The notes under the pieces: generated by a model
The model's database searches: none
What the model saw: only the letters and a program-made list of their open reading frames with translations
Told to the model about the DNA's origin: nothing
From: CAYYNQ01 sp964473105
GTDB lineage: Bacteria > Sumerlaeota > Sumerlaeia > MVZB01
Assembly (NCBI GenBank): GCA_964473105.1
Contig: CAYYNQ010000103.1
Coordinates: forward strand, 21,032-85,031
DNA: 64,000 bases
Direction: 5' to 3'
Shown: positions 27,138 through 36,508 of the stretch, piece after piece
Position numbering within the stretch: position 1 is the first letter of the stretch
Layout of the letters: every line of letters begins with the position of its first letter
Made by a program: the position numbers and the translations under genes

Positions 27138-28448
27138 ATGATGTCTGGGGCAATGAAAATTGGGATGATTGGATTCGGCAATATTGGTACAGGCGTGGTC
27201 AAATATCTTGATCAGTTGCGCCAACTTCACGCGGCAAGGCTCCCGCGCCCCATGGCGTTAAGCCGGATTGTTGACAAGGATATCACCACAAGGCGTGATG
27301 CACCATATGACCTTGGGATCCTCAGCAATGATCTTGATGCGCTTTATAGTGATCCAGAGATTGAGGTTGTCATTGAACTGGTGGGGGGTGAGGAACCCGC
27401 ACGAAGTTTTATCGAAAGGGCACTCATCTCTGGCAAGCATGTGGTTACGGCTAACAAAGCCGTGATGGCGGCCTATGGACCCGAACTACTTGATCTGGCC
27501 GATGAGCAAGGGGTCGGGCTGTTATTCGAGGCTTCTGTTGCAGGTGGGATACCGATCATTCGGGCCTTCCAGCAGGGATTGTGCGCGAGTGAACTGACCA
27601 GCGTTCAGGGAATCCTAAACGGGACATGCAATTACATCCTGACACGTATGGGTGAGGAGGGGTTGGAATTCGATATGGTTTTGGCTGATGCACAGAAACT
27701 CGGCTATGCTGAACCGGATCCCACATACGATATTCAAGGTTATGATACTGCCCACAAAACGGCAATTCTCGCATCATTAGCCTTCGGAATGGATATCCGT
27801 TACAAGGATGTTTATGTCGAGGGTATCGAGCATATCCAGCCGCCTGATCTTCGGTATGCGAAGGAACTGGGTTTTGTGGTAAAGCTGCTCGGGATTGCCA
27901 GGCGTGAGCGCCCGGAACAGGCGGTTGAAGTGCGTGTGCACCCAACGCTGGTTCCGTTGACCTCTCCCTTGGGCCAGGTCGGCGGGGTTTATAACAGTCT
28001 TCTAGTTGATGGTTATCCGATCGGCCCGACAATGTATTATGGGCAGGGCGCCGGTCCGGATGCGACAAGTTCTGCGGTCATCAGTGACCTGATGGCCTTG
28101 GCATCGGATATACGCGGTTTCAATCGTTGGCGTGATTCTAGGTTGAGGGCTGATATGCATCACAAACAGACCAAGCCTATGGAATGTTTGCAGGCTCGTT
28201 ACTACCTGAGGTTTGAGATGCACGACCAAGCCGGAGTGATGGACGTGATCCGCCAGATTATGAATGAACAAAACGTTTCGGTCGATTCGATGATTCAGGA
28301 TCCTGACGCAAGGGGGGTCGATGATTCCACATCGATCACGATCATCACGCATCAGGTGCGGGAAGCGGATATCCAGTCTGCCATTGAGAGGGTTGAGCTA
28401 AATAAGGCCAGTCATGATAAGGCTCTTGTAATCCGTTTTATGGAGTAG
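27138..28448 (+). CDS. Homoserine dehydrogenase (with C-terminal ACT domain)
   Basis: The enzyme reduces aspartate semialdehyde to homoserine on the way to threonine, methionine and isoleucine. The NAD(P) loop is IGFGNIGTGV near the start. ANKAVMA, FEASVAGGIPIIRAF and GILNGTCNYILTRM form the catalytic core, and the substrate-binding KLGYAEPDPTYDIQGYDTAHK segment carries the catalytic Asp/Lys. The last 80 residues (YLRFEMHDQAGVMDVIRQIM) are an ACT domain, consistent with feedback control by threonine. ATG at 27138 follows AAAGGG; a TTG at 27120 and an ATG at 27153 are alternatives. No thrB/thrC is next to it. The 240 bases downstream hold no recognisable gene. Confidence 0.94.
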   Translation: MMSGAMKIGMIGFGNIGTGVVKYLDQLRQLHAARLPRPMALSRIVDKDITTRRDAPYDLGILSNDLDALYSDPEIEVVIELVGGEEPARSFIERALISGKHVVTANKAVMAAYGPELLDLADEQGVGLLFEASVAGGIPIIRAFQQGLCASELTSVQGILNGTCNYILTRMGEEGLEFDMVLADAQKLGYAEPDPTYDIQGYDTAHKTAILASLAFGMDIRYKDVYVEGIEHIQPPDLRYAKELGFVVKLLGIARRERPEQAVEVRVHPTLVPLTSPLGQVGGVYNSLLVDGYPIGPTMYYGQGAGPDATSSAVISDLMALASDIRGFNRWRDSRLRADMHHKQTKPMECLQARYYLRFEMHDQAGVMDVIRQIMNEQNVSVDSMIQDPDARGVDDSTSITIITHQVREADIQSAIERVELNKASHDKALVIRFME

Positions 28449-28685
28449 AACCACATGAATGGTCTTGTCAATGAATCCATGAAAATTATCCTGAAGAGGC
28501 CAGGAAATATGCGGGTGGGCAAGTGACAGGGTTTGCTCCTGATTCAAAAACTCAAGTGGAACAGGCTTGTAATGATAAGGTGGATTCGGGCTCGTGTTAT
28601 TGAGGAAAGAATCTGTATGCATTGAATTCTTTATCGTCAGGGTAGGGATTTTGCGAGTGACCTTGTGTTGATCATTTGACGACGA

Positions 28686-29921
28686 TTAAAATTTCATATG
28701 CTGGGACGGGAGTGATTCTATTCTCTTTCCGGAGGGTTCTCCCTCCCGCCGGTGAAAACCGAGGAGCATCATGATCGGAATTAGAAGGGTGATCATGATC
28801 CCCGTCCAAAAATAGCTACGGGTGGTTCCGATCAGGTCATAAAGTAGGCCCGCAATCAATGCACCGATGCCCCAGCCCAACCCGTAATTAAAACCCGATA
28901 CAAGGCTCTGCCCGGTTCCCCCCATTCCTCCCGGTGAAATCTCGTGTCCGCGGGCAATACTGCCCACCCACATCATGCCGAATGTGGGGCCGTGAAGCAG
29001 CTGGATCAGGATGATGGACCAGACCTCGGCGCAGACTGCGAAGCCAAATGCCCTGATGGCGAGGAAGGCGAAGGCACAGAGCATTAGGCGATTCGCGCCC
29101 CATTGCTTGAGAAGCAGTCCTGAAAACAACATGACGGGTATTTCGCTGAGCGCGGCCATCACGATTACGGATGCCATGACATTGCTTCCAAAACCCAGTG
29201 ATTTCAGGTGAAGAATATAGAATGCAAACAACATGTTGAGACCCATGCCGTGGAGAAAAACAAAAAATAACAGACGGGCCAAGTTCGAATTCCGGAGCAT
29301 GCCCCGCGCTCCTTTCCAGAAATCCCTGCCGATACTTTTCGGCCATGAGGGTTGTCCCAGGAGCACAAGGCCCAGAAGGAGATAGAAGAAAAGGCCGGTG
29401 ATGAACAGCGGGAAGAGTCCCGACCGATCGATTAAGAAGCCCGCCGGGAAAGTCATGGTGACCCAGCCAATACTGCCCCATAGCCGGAGTTTCCCGACCT
29501 CATTGGATTTATCGCCAAGGTTGTGTAATGAAAGGTTGTCGATGAATGGCATCAGCGGGGCGAAGCAAACGGAGTAACCGATCACCAGGGGCAGCATAAA
29601 ATTGAAGGTGGATGCCCTGAGCAGTCCGAAGATGAATAAAATACTGCCAAAGATGAGCGAGATCAGGATAAGTCTATGCTGATGTGTGAAGTCGGCGAGA
29701 CTGCTCCAGACCGGTGCGGCCAAGATCAGGGCGGCTGAAGGCATGGCCAGTAGAAGTCCCATCCTGCTTCCATCCAGCCCGTGGGATTCATAGAGCAGCT
29801 GAAACCAAGGCACCATCGTGGCCATTCCGCTGAACAGAAGGAAGTAGACCATCTTGAGGCGGAATGTATGAAGTTGATCCATGTTTTGGTATTGTTCCAA
29901 TCGTTGTCGGGGCTCTATCAT
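28686..29921 (-). CDS. MFS permease, MFS_1-like (HcaT / nucleoside-permease branch)
   Basis: This integral membrane protein has 12 predicted helices and belongs to the MFS branch that includes the 3-phenylpropionate permease HcaT and related permeases. Characteristic parts are the N-terminal KMVYFLLFSGMATMVPWFQL, GLLLAMPSAALILAAPVWSSLAD, KLRLWGSIGW and the C-terminal half LLHGPTFGMMWVGSIARGHE. Substrate is unknown. ATG at 29921 has GTGGTGG before it; an ATG at 29882 would remove 13 residues and also fits homology. It stands alone, with a roughly 120-base gap before the end of wecB. Confidence 0.82.
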   Translation of the reverse strand: MIEPRQRLEQYQNMDQLHTFRLKMVYFLLFSGMATMVPWFQLLYESHGLDGSRMGLLLAMPSAALILAAPVWSSLADFTHQHRLILISLIFGSILFIFGLLRASTFNFMLPLVIGYSVCFAPLMPFIDNLSLHNLGDKSNEVGKLRLWGSIGWVTMTFPAGFLIDRSGLFPLFITGLFFYLLLGLVLLGQPSWPKSIGRDFWKGARGMLRNSNLARLLFFVFLHGMGLNMLFAFYILHLKSLGFGSNVMASVIVMAALSEIPVMLFSGLLLKQWGANRLMLCAFAFLAIRAFGFAVCAEVWSIILIQLLHGPTFGMMWVGSIARGHEISPGGMGGTGQSLVSGFNYGLGWGIGALIAGLLYDLIGTTRSYFWTGIMITLLIPIMMLLGFHRREGEPSGKRIESLPSQHMKF

Positions 29922-30126
29922 GACCACCACAGAAATGAGGACGCACCGGTCAGTCAGGCAAAATAGCCGGGTATTTCCAGTGCCCTGGAGGGGACGAAGG
30001 GACAAGGTCAGGTCACCTTTAAAAAGCGATCAAGTCCTTTTTTTGAATTTATGTCGGGTATATTCTGTCCCGGACTGCCACTGATTGCTCAACAATGAAG
30101 ATAATCATGAAGATGATAAATAACAT

Positions 30127-31257
30127 TCACCAGGATTGTTCCTCCAGTATATCAGCGATCTGCCTTGCAGCAGTTCCGTTACCGTAAGGATTGGAAGCCC
30201 GACTCATCGAGGAATAAAGTCCCGTATCGTCTAGTAATAATGATGTTTCATGAACGATCCGTTCCGTTTCCGTTCCAACCAGTTTCGCGGTTCCAGCGGC
30301 CACTGCCTCGGGGCGTTCGGTTTCCCCTCGCATCACCAGGACGGGTTTCCCCAGGTATGGTGCCTCTTCCTGGATTCCGCCGCTGTCGGTCAGGATAAGA
30401 TGGCAATGATCCATTGCCCATGTGAAAGGCATGTATTCCATGGGGTCAACCAAGCGAATATTTGAGACGCCGCCCAGCAGTTGATTCACTGGTTTCCGGA
30501 CCGCAGGATTGAGGTGGACCGGGTAGACCCAAAGGTAGTCATTATATTTCCCCGCCAGTTCGCACAGGGCCCGACAGATCGACTCAAGCCCCGCCCCAAA
30601 ATTTTCACGGCGGTGTCCCGTGATCAGGACCATTCGTTTCTGTGCGAGTTCCAGTGTGTCCGGGAAATCTGGAGGCATTCTCGGTTTACTCGCGCGGACC
30701 CTGTCAACCATGATCCTCAATGCATCGACGACGGTGTTTCCGGTGACCCAAATACGTGAAGCATCGATACCTTCTGAGACAAGTCTGTCCTGTGCGGTGG
30801 TTGTCGGGGCAAAATGATAATCCGCTAGGTGGCCTATGAGCTTGCGATTCATCTCTTCAGGATAGGGGAAATATCTGTCTCCGGTGCGTAGCCCCGCTTC
30901 GACATGAACAATTGGAATCTTATTGTAATATGCTGCAAGAGCGGACATGAATGCCGTGGTTGTGTCACCTTGGATCACCAAGCAGTCAGGGCGTTCCTTT
31001 TCAAGGTGTTCAGAGAGTCTCTCGAGGATCCTGCATGATATTTCCGGGAGGGACTGTTCGGGCCGCATCAGGTTGAAGTCGCTTTCGATATTTAATTCAA
31101 ATGCCCGTGTGACCTGGTCGAGCATTTCGCGATGCTGGCCGGTTACATGGCAATGGACATCGAACCGGGCTGACCTGCTGTGGAGTTCGATTATGAGCGG
31201 GGCTAGCTTGATGGCCTCAGGACGGGTCCCGAATACCAGTGTTATTCTTTTTTTCAT
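30127..31257 (-). CDS. wecB: UDP-N-acetylglucosamine 2-epimerase (non-hydrolysing)
   Basis: The enzyme interconverts UDP-GlcNAc and UDP-ManNAc, a precursor for surface polysaccharides. It begins with the diagnostic VFGTRPEAIKLAPLI. The core shows CLVIQGDTTTAFMSALAAYY, HVEAGLRTGDRYFPYPEEMNR, LITGHRRENFG and LTDSGGIQEEAPYLGKPVLVMR, with EAVAAGTAKLVGT near the UDP site. Length of 376 is standard. It begins 11 bases after the hemL stop on the same strand, so the two share a transcript although their pathways are unrelated. Confidence 0.95.
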   Translation of the reverse strand: MKKRITLVFGTRPEAIKLAPLIIELHSRSARFDVHCHVTGQHREMLDQVTRAFELNIESDFNLMRPEQSLPEISCRILERLSEHLEKERPDCLVIQGDTTTAFMSALAAYYNKIPIVHVEAGLRTGDRYFPYPEEMNRKLIGHLADYHFAPTTTAQDRLVSEGIDASRIWVTGNTVVDALRIMVDRVRASKPRMPPDFPDTLELAQKRMVLITGHRRENFGAGLESICRALCELAGKYNDYLWVYPVHLNPAVRKPVNQLLGGVSNIRLVDPMEYMPFTWAMDHCHLILTDSGGIQEEAPYLGKPVLVMRGETERPEAVAAGTAKLVGTETERIVHETSLLLDDTGLYSSMSRASNPYGNGTAARQIADILEEQSW

Positions 31258-31267
31258 TATTACCGCG

Positions 31268-32563
31268 TTATGACTTCAGCGATGAAAAGACTTCACCACC
31301 GGCCTCGATTGTTCGGTCGATGTCCGTTTCCGTATGTGCGGTGCTCACGAATGCAGTTTCAAACTGGCTGGGTGCAAAATAAATACCCTTTTTAAGCATG
31401 CCATGGAAATAGTCGGCATAGCGTTTCGTGTCCGACCGGGCTGCATCATCAAAATGTGTGACGGGCCCCAACTGGAAGAACATGCCGAGCATCGATCCCA
31501 CTCGTGTGGAGAAGGTCTCAATCCCGGCATCGGCAGCAACCCCGGCAAGCCCCTCCATAAGACGGCAGGATGTCCTTTCCAATTTTTCATAAAGGCTTCC
31601 GTCTTTCAGGAGTCTCAGGGTGGCAAGCCCCGCGGTCATGGCGAGCGGGTTTCCTGACAGTGTACCTGCCTGGTAGATCGGACCCGACGGCGCGATCTGT
31701 TCCATCAGGTCCTTCCTTCCGCCATAGGCGCCGACAGGCAGGCCCCCGCCGATCACCTTGCCGAGCATGGTCAGGTCGGGCATGACGTTGTAGAGCGACT
31801 GTGCACCGCCAAAGCCCACACGAAATCCGGTCATGACTTCATCAAAAATCAGCAACACATCGTATTGGTTGCAGAGGTTCCGCAGGCTCTGGAGATAACC
31901 CGGAAGCGGTGGCACGAGTCCCATGTTTCCGGCGATGGGTTCAAGCAGGACTGCGGCAATTTGGTCGGCTTGGTCCCGAAGTATATCTTCGACTGCCTTC
32001 AGGTTGTTGAACGGCACGCAAATTGTGTCGGCGGCCGTGGCAGTGGTGACCCCGGGGCTATCAGGCAGCCCGAAGGTTGCGACACCTGATCCGGCCTTAA
32101 CAAGCAGGCTGTCGGCATGGCCGTGATAACAGCCCACCATCTTGATGATCCGCGGTCGGCCGGTAATACCGCGGGCAAGCCGCAGGACCGCCATGCCCGC
32201 CTCAGTTCCGGAACTAACCATTCGTACCATCTCGATGGAAGGGATGGCTTCAATCACCAGTTCGGCCAGTTCCAATTCCGGTTCGGACGTGCAGCCGAAA
32301 GATGTTCCGCCATGTAGGGTTTTTTCGATGGTATCAACCACTTCAGGATGGGCATGACCAAGTATTAGCGGGCCCCAGGACCCTACATAATCGATAAAAT
32401 AATTACCGTTGACATCGGTCATGGATGAGCCGGCGGCCTCGTGGATGAAAATCGGCGTTCCTCCGACCGCGCCAAACCCCCTGACCGGGCTATTCACGCC
32501 GCCCGGCATTAGTGTCTTCGCCCGTTTCTGCAGTTCCTGAGATCGGGTGATGGTGAGCGTCAT
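31268..32563 (-). CDS. hemL: Glutamate-1-semialdehyde 2,1-aminomutase
   Basis: This PLP enzyme makes 5-aminolevulinate from glutamate 1-semialdehyde, the second step of the C5 heme route begun by HemA (near 58-59 kb). PGGVNSPVRGF at the N-terminus, SSGTEAGMAVLRLARG, GCYHGHADSLLVKAGSG, FDEVMTGFRVG and the Schiff-base Lys in MLGKVIGGGLPVGA (about residue 269) are diagnostic. SGTEAGM replaces the usual SGTEATM. ATG at 32563 is preceded by AAGGGGAA; the ATG six codons upstream would place that site inside the gene. wecB follows after 10 bases. Confidence 0.96.
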   Translation of the reverse strand: MTLTITRSQELQKRAKTLMPGGVNSPVRGFGAVGGTPIFIHEAAGSSMTDVNGNYFIDYVGSWGPLILGHAHPEVVDTIEKTLHGGTSFGCTSEPELELAELVIEAIPSIEMVRMVSSGTEAGMAVLRLARGITGRPRIIKMVGCYHGHADSLLVKAGSGVATFGLPDSPGVTTATAADTICVPFNNLKAVEDILRDQADQIAAVLLEPIAGNMGLVPPLPGYLQSLRNLCNQYDVLLIFDEVMTGFRVGFGGAQSLYNVMPDLTMLGKVIGGGLPVGAYGGRKDLMEQIAPSGPIYQAGTLSGNPLAMTAGLATLRLLKDGSLYEKLERTSCRLMEGLAGVAADAGIETFSTRVGSMLGMFFQLGPVTHFDDAARSDTKRYADYFHGMLKKGIYFAPSQFETAFVSTAHTETDIDRTIEAGGEVFSSLKS

Positions 32564-33124
32564 TTGATTTCCCCTTTTCATGACGGGAGAGACTGGAATA
32601 GGGCCAGCCGATTCCAGTTTGGTGGTTCTGGCGGGTGGCTGTCAAGGAATGAGGAAGAGCCGATTATCCTTTCAAGGATGAAGTCAAAGCGTGGTATAGA
32701 TCGGCGCCTTCTAGGCAGATGGCCTGGCCATGAGCGATCCATTCAATCAGTATCTGCCAAGGGTTGTTGGATCATTCGGCATAATCCGCCGAATTCGTCT
32801 TTTCTCTATCCGTCAACCGATTTGTAACGTTGCCTTCCGCCCAGTCAAGGAGCCATATCTGGCATTACGCAAGCTGGTTATTCATCTCTGAACGGGTTGG
32901 AATGCCATTTTGGGATATCTTGTGTTTCATGGAAATCCAGCAGTCTGATTCCCGCATCCAGGATCCATTACACGCAATGTTTGGAGGTTTACGACACTCC
33001 GTGAAAATAGGCGCTGGATCTTTCCGCAGGACATCAGACCTTGACCCGTACAGGTGGTTCAATGGGGAGCTATCCTGTGGAATATAGTGCTTGGGCGTTA
33101 CCAGAATCCACATTTATAAAAAAA

Positions 33125-33141
33125 TGGAACGATTCTTGAAT
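33125..33141 (+). repeat. Direct repeat copy 1, sigma-54-like element
   Basis: TGGAACGATTCTTGAAT occurs here and again 191 bases downstream, just before rpoN. Compared with the sigma-54 consensus TGGCACG-N4-TTGCA/T it has the right GG and TTG spacing, but A for C at two places, including the usually invariant -12 GC. The inner part is also an inverted repeat (GATTC-TT-GAATC in this copy). It could be a weak sigma-54 promoter or a repressor site. Confidence 0.45.
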
Positions 33142-33315
33142 CTCTATATGATATTGTTATTTAAAGGGTTGAGTCGTTTATAGAGATGATATTTCCGAGA
33201 GAACAGGATCTTGGTTTATGTTTGGCTCTTGAACCAGCCTGTTGCACGCGATAAATTTACGGACGCATCCGGCTTGGAGAATGGTGAGTATATTGGGAAG
33301 GGATGTTTTGGGTGG

Positions 33316-33332
33316 TGGAACGATTCTTGAAT
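33316..33332 (+). repeat. Direct repeat copy 2, sigma-54-like element next to rpoN
   Basis: This is an identical 17-base copy of the element at 33125, ending 20 bases before the rpoN ATG. If it worked as a -24/-12 promoter the start site would fall about 10 bases before the ATG, leaving almost no leader. An operator or RNA-level role is therefore as likely as a promoter. Autoregulation of rpoN is an inference. Confidence 0.45.
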
Positions 33333-33352
33333 TTTGATTTGGACGCTAACTG

Positions 33353-35029
33353 ATGGCTTTAAACCTGCAACAGCTCCAGAAGCAAACGCAACGTCTGATT
33401 ATGACGCCGCAGATGCAGCAATCAATTCAGTTGCTCCAGCTAAATGCGATCGAACTGGAACAATTGGCTGAGCAGGAGCTGCTGGAAAATCCTTTTTTGG
33501 CCATTGATGAGGAGAAACCGGAGAATCCGGACCGTGAAAACGACCTTGAGAGCGTGGGGCGGGTCGATGACGTGTCTTCCGGGGAACGGGCGTCCGCTCT
33601 GGATGATGAGGCCGGATATCAGAACGCCGATCCGGTTCAGGAACTGTCGCCGACCGGACCTGATATGGCGTCCCCCGGCGATTTGCCTTTGCCGGGTGAT
33701 ATGCCTGTTGAGACCAACCCTGAGGCTGAGCCGATTGGACCCGTCGAGGTGATTCCTAGCGGTGACCCGAATACATCCTCCGGGGCTGAGGCTGCCACTT
33801 CTGCCGAACCCTCATCCATTGAGGACGAGCCGGAACATTTCAAGGAAGTGGATCTCAACTGGGACGATTATTACAGCGATGCTGAGAACAAGACCTACTT
33901 GGGTGGACGCGGTGAAAATGAGGAGCGTGATTTTTCTGAGTATGTGGCAGCCCGGACCTCATTGTATGACCATCTGAATTGGCAGCTTCGTTGTTGTGTG
34001 TTGAGTGGGATCGACGCGCAGGTGGGTGAATACCTGATCGGCAGCCTGGACGATGATGGTTATATGTCATCGGATGTTGTTCAGGATGCGGCAGTCCATT
34101 ACGGTCTCGAGGTCGGAAAGGTTGAACAGACCTTGGCGATTATTCAGGAGTTTGATCCCCCGGGTATCGCAGCCAGGAATCTGGCTGAGTGCCTGCTGAC
34201 TCAAATGAAGATGAACGAGAGTTACACGGACCTGGCACGGCAGGTTCTGGAGGAATATTTCACGGAATTCAAGAAGAAGAAATTTCGGGATATTGCCCGC
34301 CAGTTGGAGGTTGAAGAGGCTCTGATCCAGGATATATTTCAAAAGGTTTGTCGTCTTGAACCGCATCCGGGTCGTTCGCTGACCCGGGACTCGGTCCACT
34401 ATATCAGCCCGGACGTCCATGTGAAGATCGTCGACGGCGAGGTCATGATCTACCTTAACGAGGGACAAGCTGGCCGGTTGTCCGTTGACCGCTTCTACCG
34501 GCGGATGCTTCGTCAGCAGCACAAGGCGATGAATCAAAAAGAGAAGGAGTATGCCTCCGATCGTTTTCGCTCGGCGCTGAACTTGATCAAGAACATAGAG
34601 AAGAGGAAATCAACGATCCTCCGCGTCACCGAGGCGATCATGGAAGTGCAGCGGGAGTTTCTGGACAAAGGTGTTGAGGTGCTGAAACCGCTGACTCTGC
34701 GCGAAATTGCGGAGGTGGTAGGCATGCATGAGTCCACCGTTGCTCGCGTCACCTCGCGTAAACATGTTGAAACCCCCCAAGGAACCTATCCGCTGAAATT
34801 CTTCTTTTCCTCGTCGATTGAGTCCTCCGGAAACGAAGCGATCAGTTCGCGTGCCATCAAGGACAAACTCCGGCAGATCATCGATGCGGAGGATGCGAAA
34901 AAACCGTTGTCGGACCAGAAGATTGCGGAGATGCTGAATGCACAGGGGTTTGACATCGCCCGCCGCACGGTGGCCAAATACCGTGAACAGTTGAAGATCC
35001 TCCCCGCCAAATATCGCCGTGAAACCTGA
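33353..35029 (+). CDS. rpoN: RNA polymerase sigma-54 factor
   Basis: This alternative sigma factor needs enhancer-binding ATPases. Region I is the glutamine/leucine-rich N-terminus (QKQTQRLIMTPQMQQSIQLL and ELLENPFLAI). Region II is a long acidic, proline-rich linker (about residues 55-180), longer than in E. coli. Region III has the core-binding and helix-turn-helix parts (LREIAEVVGMHESTVARVTS), and the RpoN box ARRTVAKYRE sits at 536-545. Total length of 558 is long because of region II. No hpf, ptsN, hprK or rapZ gene follows intact. No enhancer-binding protein is encoded in the window. Confidence 0.97.
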   Translation: MALNLQQLQKQTQRLIMTPQMQQSIQLLQLNAIELEQLAEQELLENPFLAIDEEKPENPDRENDLESVGRVDDVSSGERASALDDEAGYQNADPVQELSPTGPDMASPGDLPLPGDMPVETNPEAEPIGPVEVIPSGDPNTSSGAEAATSAEPSSIEDEPEHFKEVDLNWDDYYSDAENKTYLGGRGENEERDFSEYVAARTSLYDHLNWQLRCCVLSGIDAQVGEYLIGSLDDDGYMSSDVVQDAAVHYGLEVGKVEQTLAIIQEFDPPGIAARNLAECLLTQMKMNESYTDLARQVLEEYFTEFKKKKFRDIARQLEVEEALIQDIFQKVCRLEPHPGRSLTRDSVHYISPDVHVKIVDGEVMIYLNEGQAGRLSVDRFYRRMLRQQHKAMNQKEKEYASDRFRSALNLIKNIEKRKSTILRVTEAIMEVQREFLDKGVEVLKPLTLREIAEVVGMHESTVARVTSRKHVETPQGTYPLKFFFSSSIESSGNEAISSRAIKDKLRQIIDAEDAKKPLSDQKIAEMLNAQGFDIARRTVAKYREQLKILPAKYRRET

Positions 35030-35654
35030 TTTGGGCTGCATTTCCCCCGGCAATTGTAATCGACAATCGGTCTCCGAACTCAGCCTAATGCGAAAATCAG
35101 TTATCCGTGGTTCCGAACCGGTAACGAACCTAGTCTATCGGAAGTTTGCGGTGCGCCGGGTAGTTGCCATGTCGGAACCTTCCAGCCCGACGCGGATCTG
35201 CCTCGTGGTGATGATATGGAGCAGCATCCGGATCGGTTTGTGCGTCAACAGATCCTGTGGAATGTATCCCTCAAATTCAATGTTTATACCCTGGTTATTA
35301 TTGATGACTTCAGGATCGAAGGAATGGGAATTAATATAGAATCCCCCTTAGTTCAGGATGTTCTGGAGATGCCCGGTATCATGTAAAAAAGACATGTGAT
35401 AATGAGCAATACTTGGTTCAACTTCACGGGTTTATCCCCACCTTCAAAAGGTCAAAATATGTTTGTGCAAAATTATTAAGTCCATAATGATAAGGATGAA
35501 GGGTAGAATGCCAATAAACAATTCCCACTTCGTCTCGATTATCCTGCAGGTGACCGAATTTCACAAGATCCACCCATTGATTTCACTTTATCATTCGTTT
35601 TGGAACTGGGATGATATACCCGATTAACACCGTATATGTCTGGAGGAGCGAATC
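35030..35654. other. Intergenic region with an unexplained open frame
   Basis: From about 35059 to 35386 one plus-strand frame stays open for about 108 codons without an early start codon. Its second half looks protein-like (VRQQILWNVSLKF, TLVIIDDFRIEG, SPLVQDVLEMPGI, then TAA). The last part has faint similarity in spacing to the end of HPr kinase (a gene that often follows rpoN), too weak to assign. The remainder, up to the GGAGGAG site of the next gene at 35642-35648, shows nothing. Confidence 0.35.
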
Positions 35655-36422
35655 ATGAAATGGATACGTGAGCGTATGCTTTCGGGTGAGACCCTTGTCG
35701 GTACCATGCTGAATCTGGCTTCCCCATTTACAGCTGAGATTGCAGGGCATGCTGGTTTCGACTGGCTTCTGATCGACTTGGAGCACGGCGTTGGCGATGA
35801 GATGACTCTTGTCCACCAGTTGCAGGCACTGTCCGCAACCCCGGCTGTGCCGTTGGTGCGGATCCCTGCTAATGAGACCTGGCGTTTCAAGCGGGTCTTG
35901 GACTTGGGTGTTTTCGGTGTTATGGTCCCGCATGTCAGCAGCGCCGCAGATGCCGAGCAGGTCGCGGGTGCCATGCGCTATCCTCCAAAGGGCGTTCGCG
36001 GGGCCAATAAATCCAATCGCGCCTGTTGTTTCGGCGGAAAGGCGGGAGATTATTACCCGCATGCCAACGACAATCTGTTGTCGATTGTCCAGATTGAAAC
36101 CGCCGAAGCGCTGGGCAATCTGGACGCGATCGCTGCGGTGGACGGGATCGATGTCCTGTTTGTCGGGCCGCTCGATTTGAGTGTCAGCATGGGGATTGAA
36201 GGCCAGTGGGACGATCCGGAATTCAAAAAGGCCCTGGAGCATATCGCCGATGCTTGTCGTAAACACGGAAAGGTTGCCGGGATGCATGCAATCAGCACCG
36301 ATCTACTCAAGCCCACCCAGGATTTGGGATTTACGATGATCGGCATGGCAGTTGAGAGCATCACCGTGACCCAGGCAATGAGGAATCTTTATTCTCAACT
36401 GGAAGTCGTGAAGAAGAAATAA
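35655..36422 (+). CDS. HpcH/HpaI-family class II aldolase
   Basis: This metal-dependent pyruvate aldolase resembles 4-hydroxy-2-oxoheptanedioate aldolase and 2-dehydro-3-deoxyglucarate aldolase (GarL). Motifs are GTMLNLASPFTAEIAGHAGFDWLLIDLEHG with the catalytic His, VRIPANETWRFKRVLDLGVFGVMVPHV, YPPKGVRG, and the metal Glu/Asp in IVQIETAEALGNL and VGPLDLSVSMG. Length of 255 is normal. A strong GGAGGAG precedes the ATG. The next gene is a TIM-barrel sugar isomerase and the surroundings are carbohydrate-related, so cleavage of a 2-keto-3-deoxy sugar acid (for instance from uronates) is plausible. This is only an inference. Confidence 0.88.
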   Translation: MKWIRERMLSGETLVGTMLNLASPFTAEIAGHAGFDWLLIDLEHGVGDEMTLVHQLQALSATPAVPLVRIPANETWRFKRVLDLGVFGVMVPHVSSAADAEQVAGAMRYPPKGVRGANKSNRACCFGGKAGDYYPHANDNLLSIVQIETAEALGNLDAIAAVDGIDVLFVGPLDLSVSMGIEGQWDDPEFKKALEHIADACRKHGKVAGMHAISTDLLKPTQDLGFTMIGMAVESITVTQAMRNLYSQLEVVKKK

Positions 36423-36508
36423 TCGAGTTATTCTGAGTCTTGAATCTCGATCGTGAAACCCTGTATAAATCTACCTGCTCCAGAATATTACAGAAGGAGG
36501 AAGTCGGC

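Larger units (their letters stand above)
32582..33352. other. Long upstream region of rpoN
   Basis: About 770 bases between divergent hemL and rpoN without a recognisable gene. The lptA/lptB genes that often precede rpoN are not seen, nor obvious pieces of them. The second half is AT-rich and contains two identical 17-bp sigma-54-like elements, listed separately. Confidence 0.5.

Noticed and set aside
35583..36287. 234-codon minus-strand frame opposite the aldolase
   Set aside because: The aldolase has a GGAGGAG site and full family motifs; the opposite frame shows no protein-like features.
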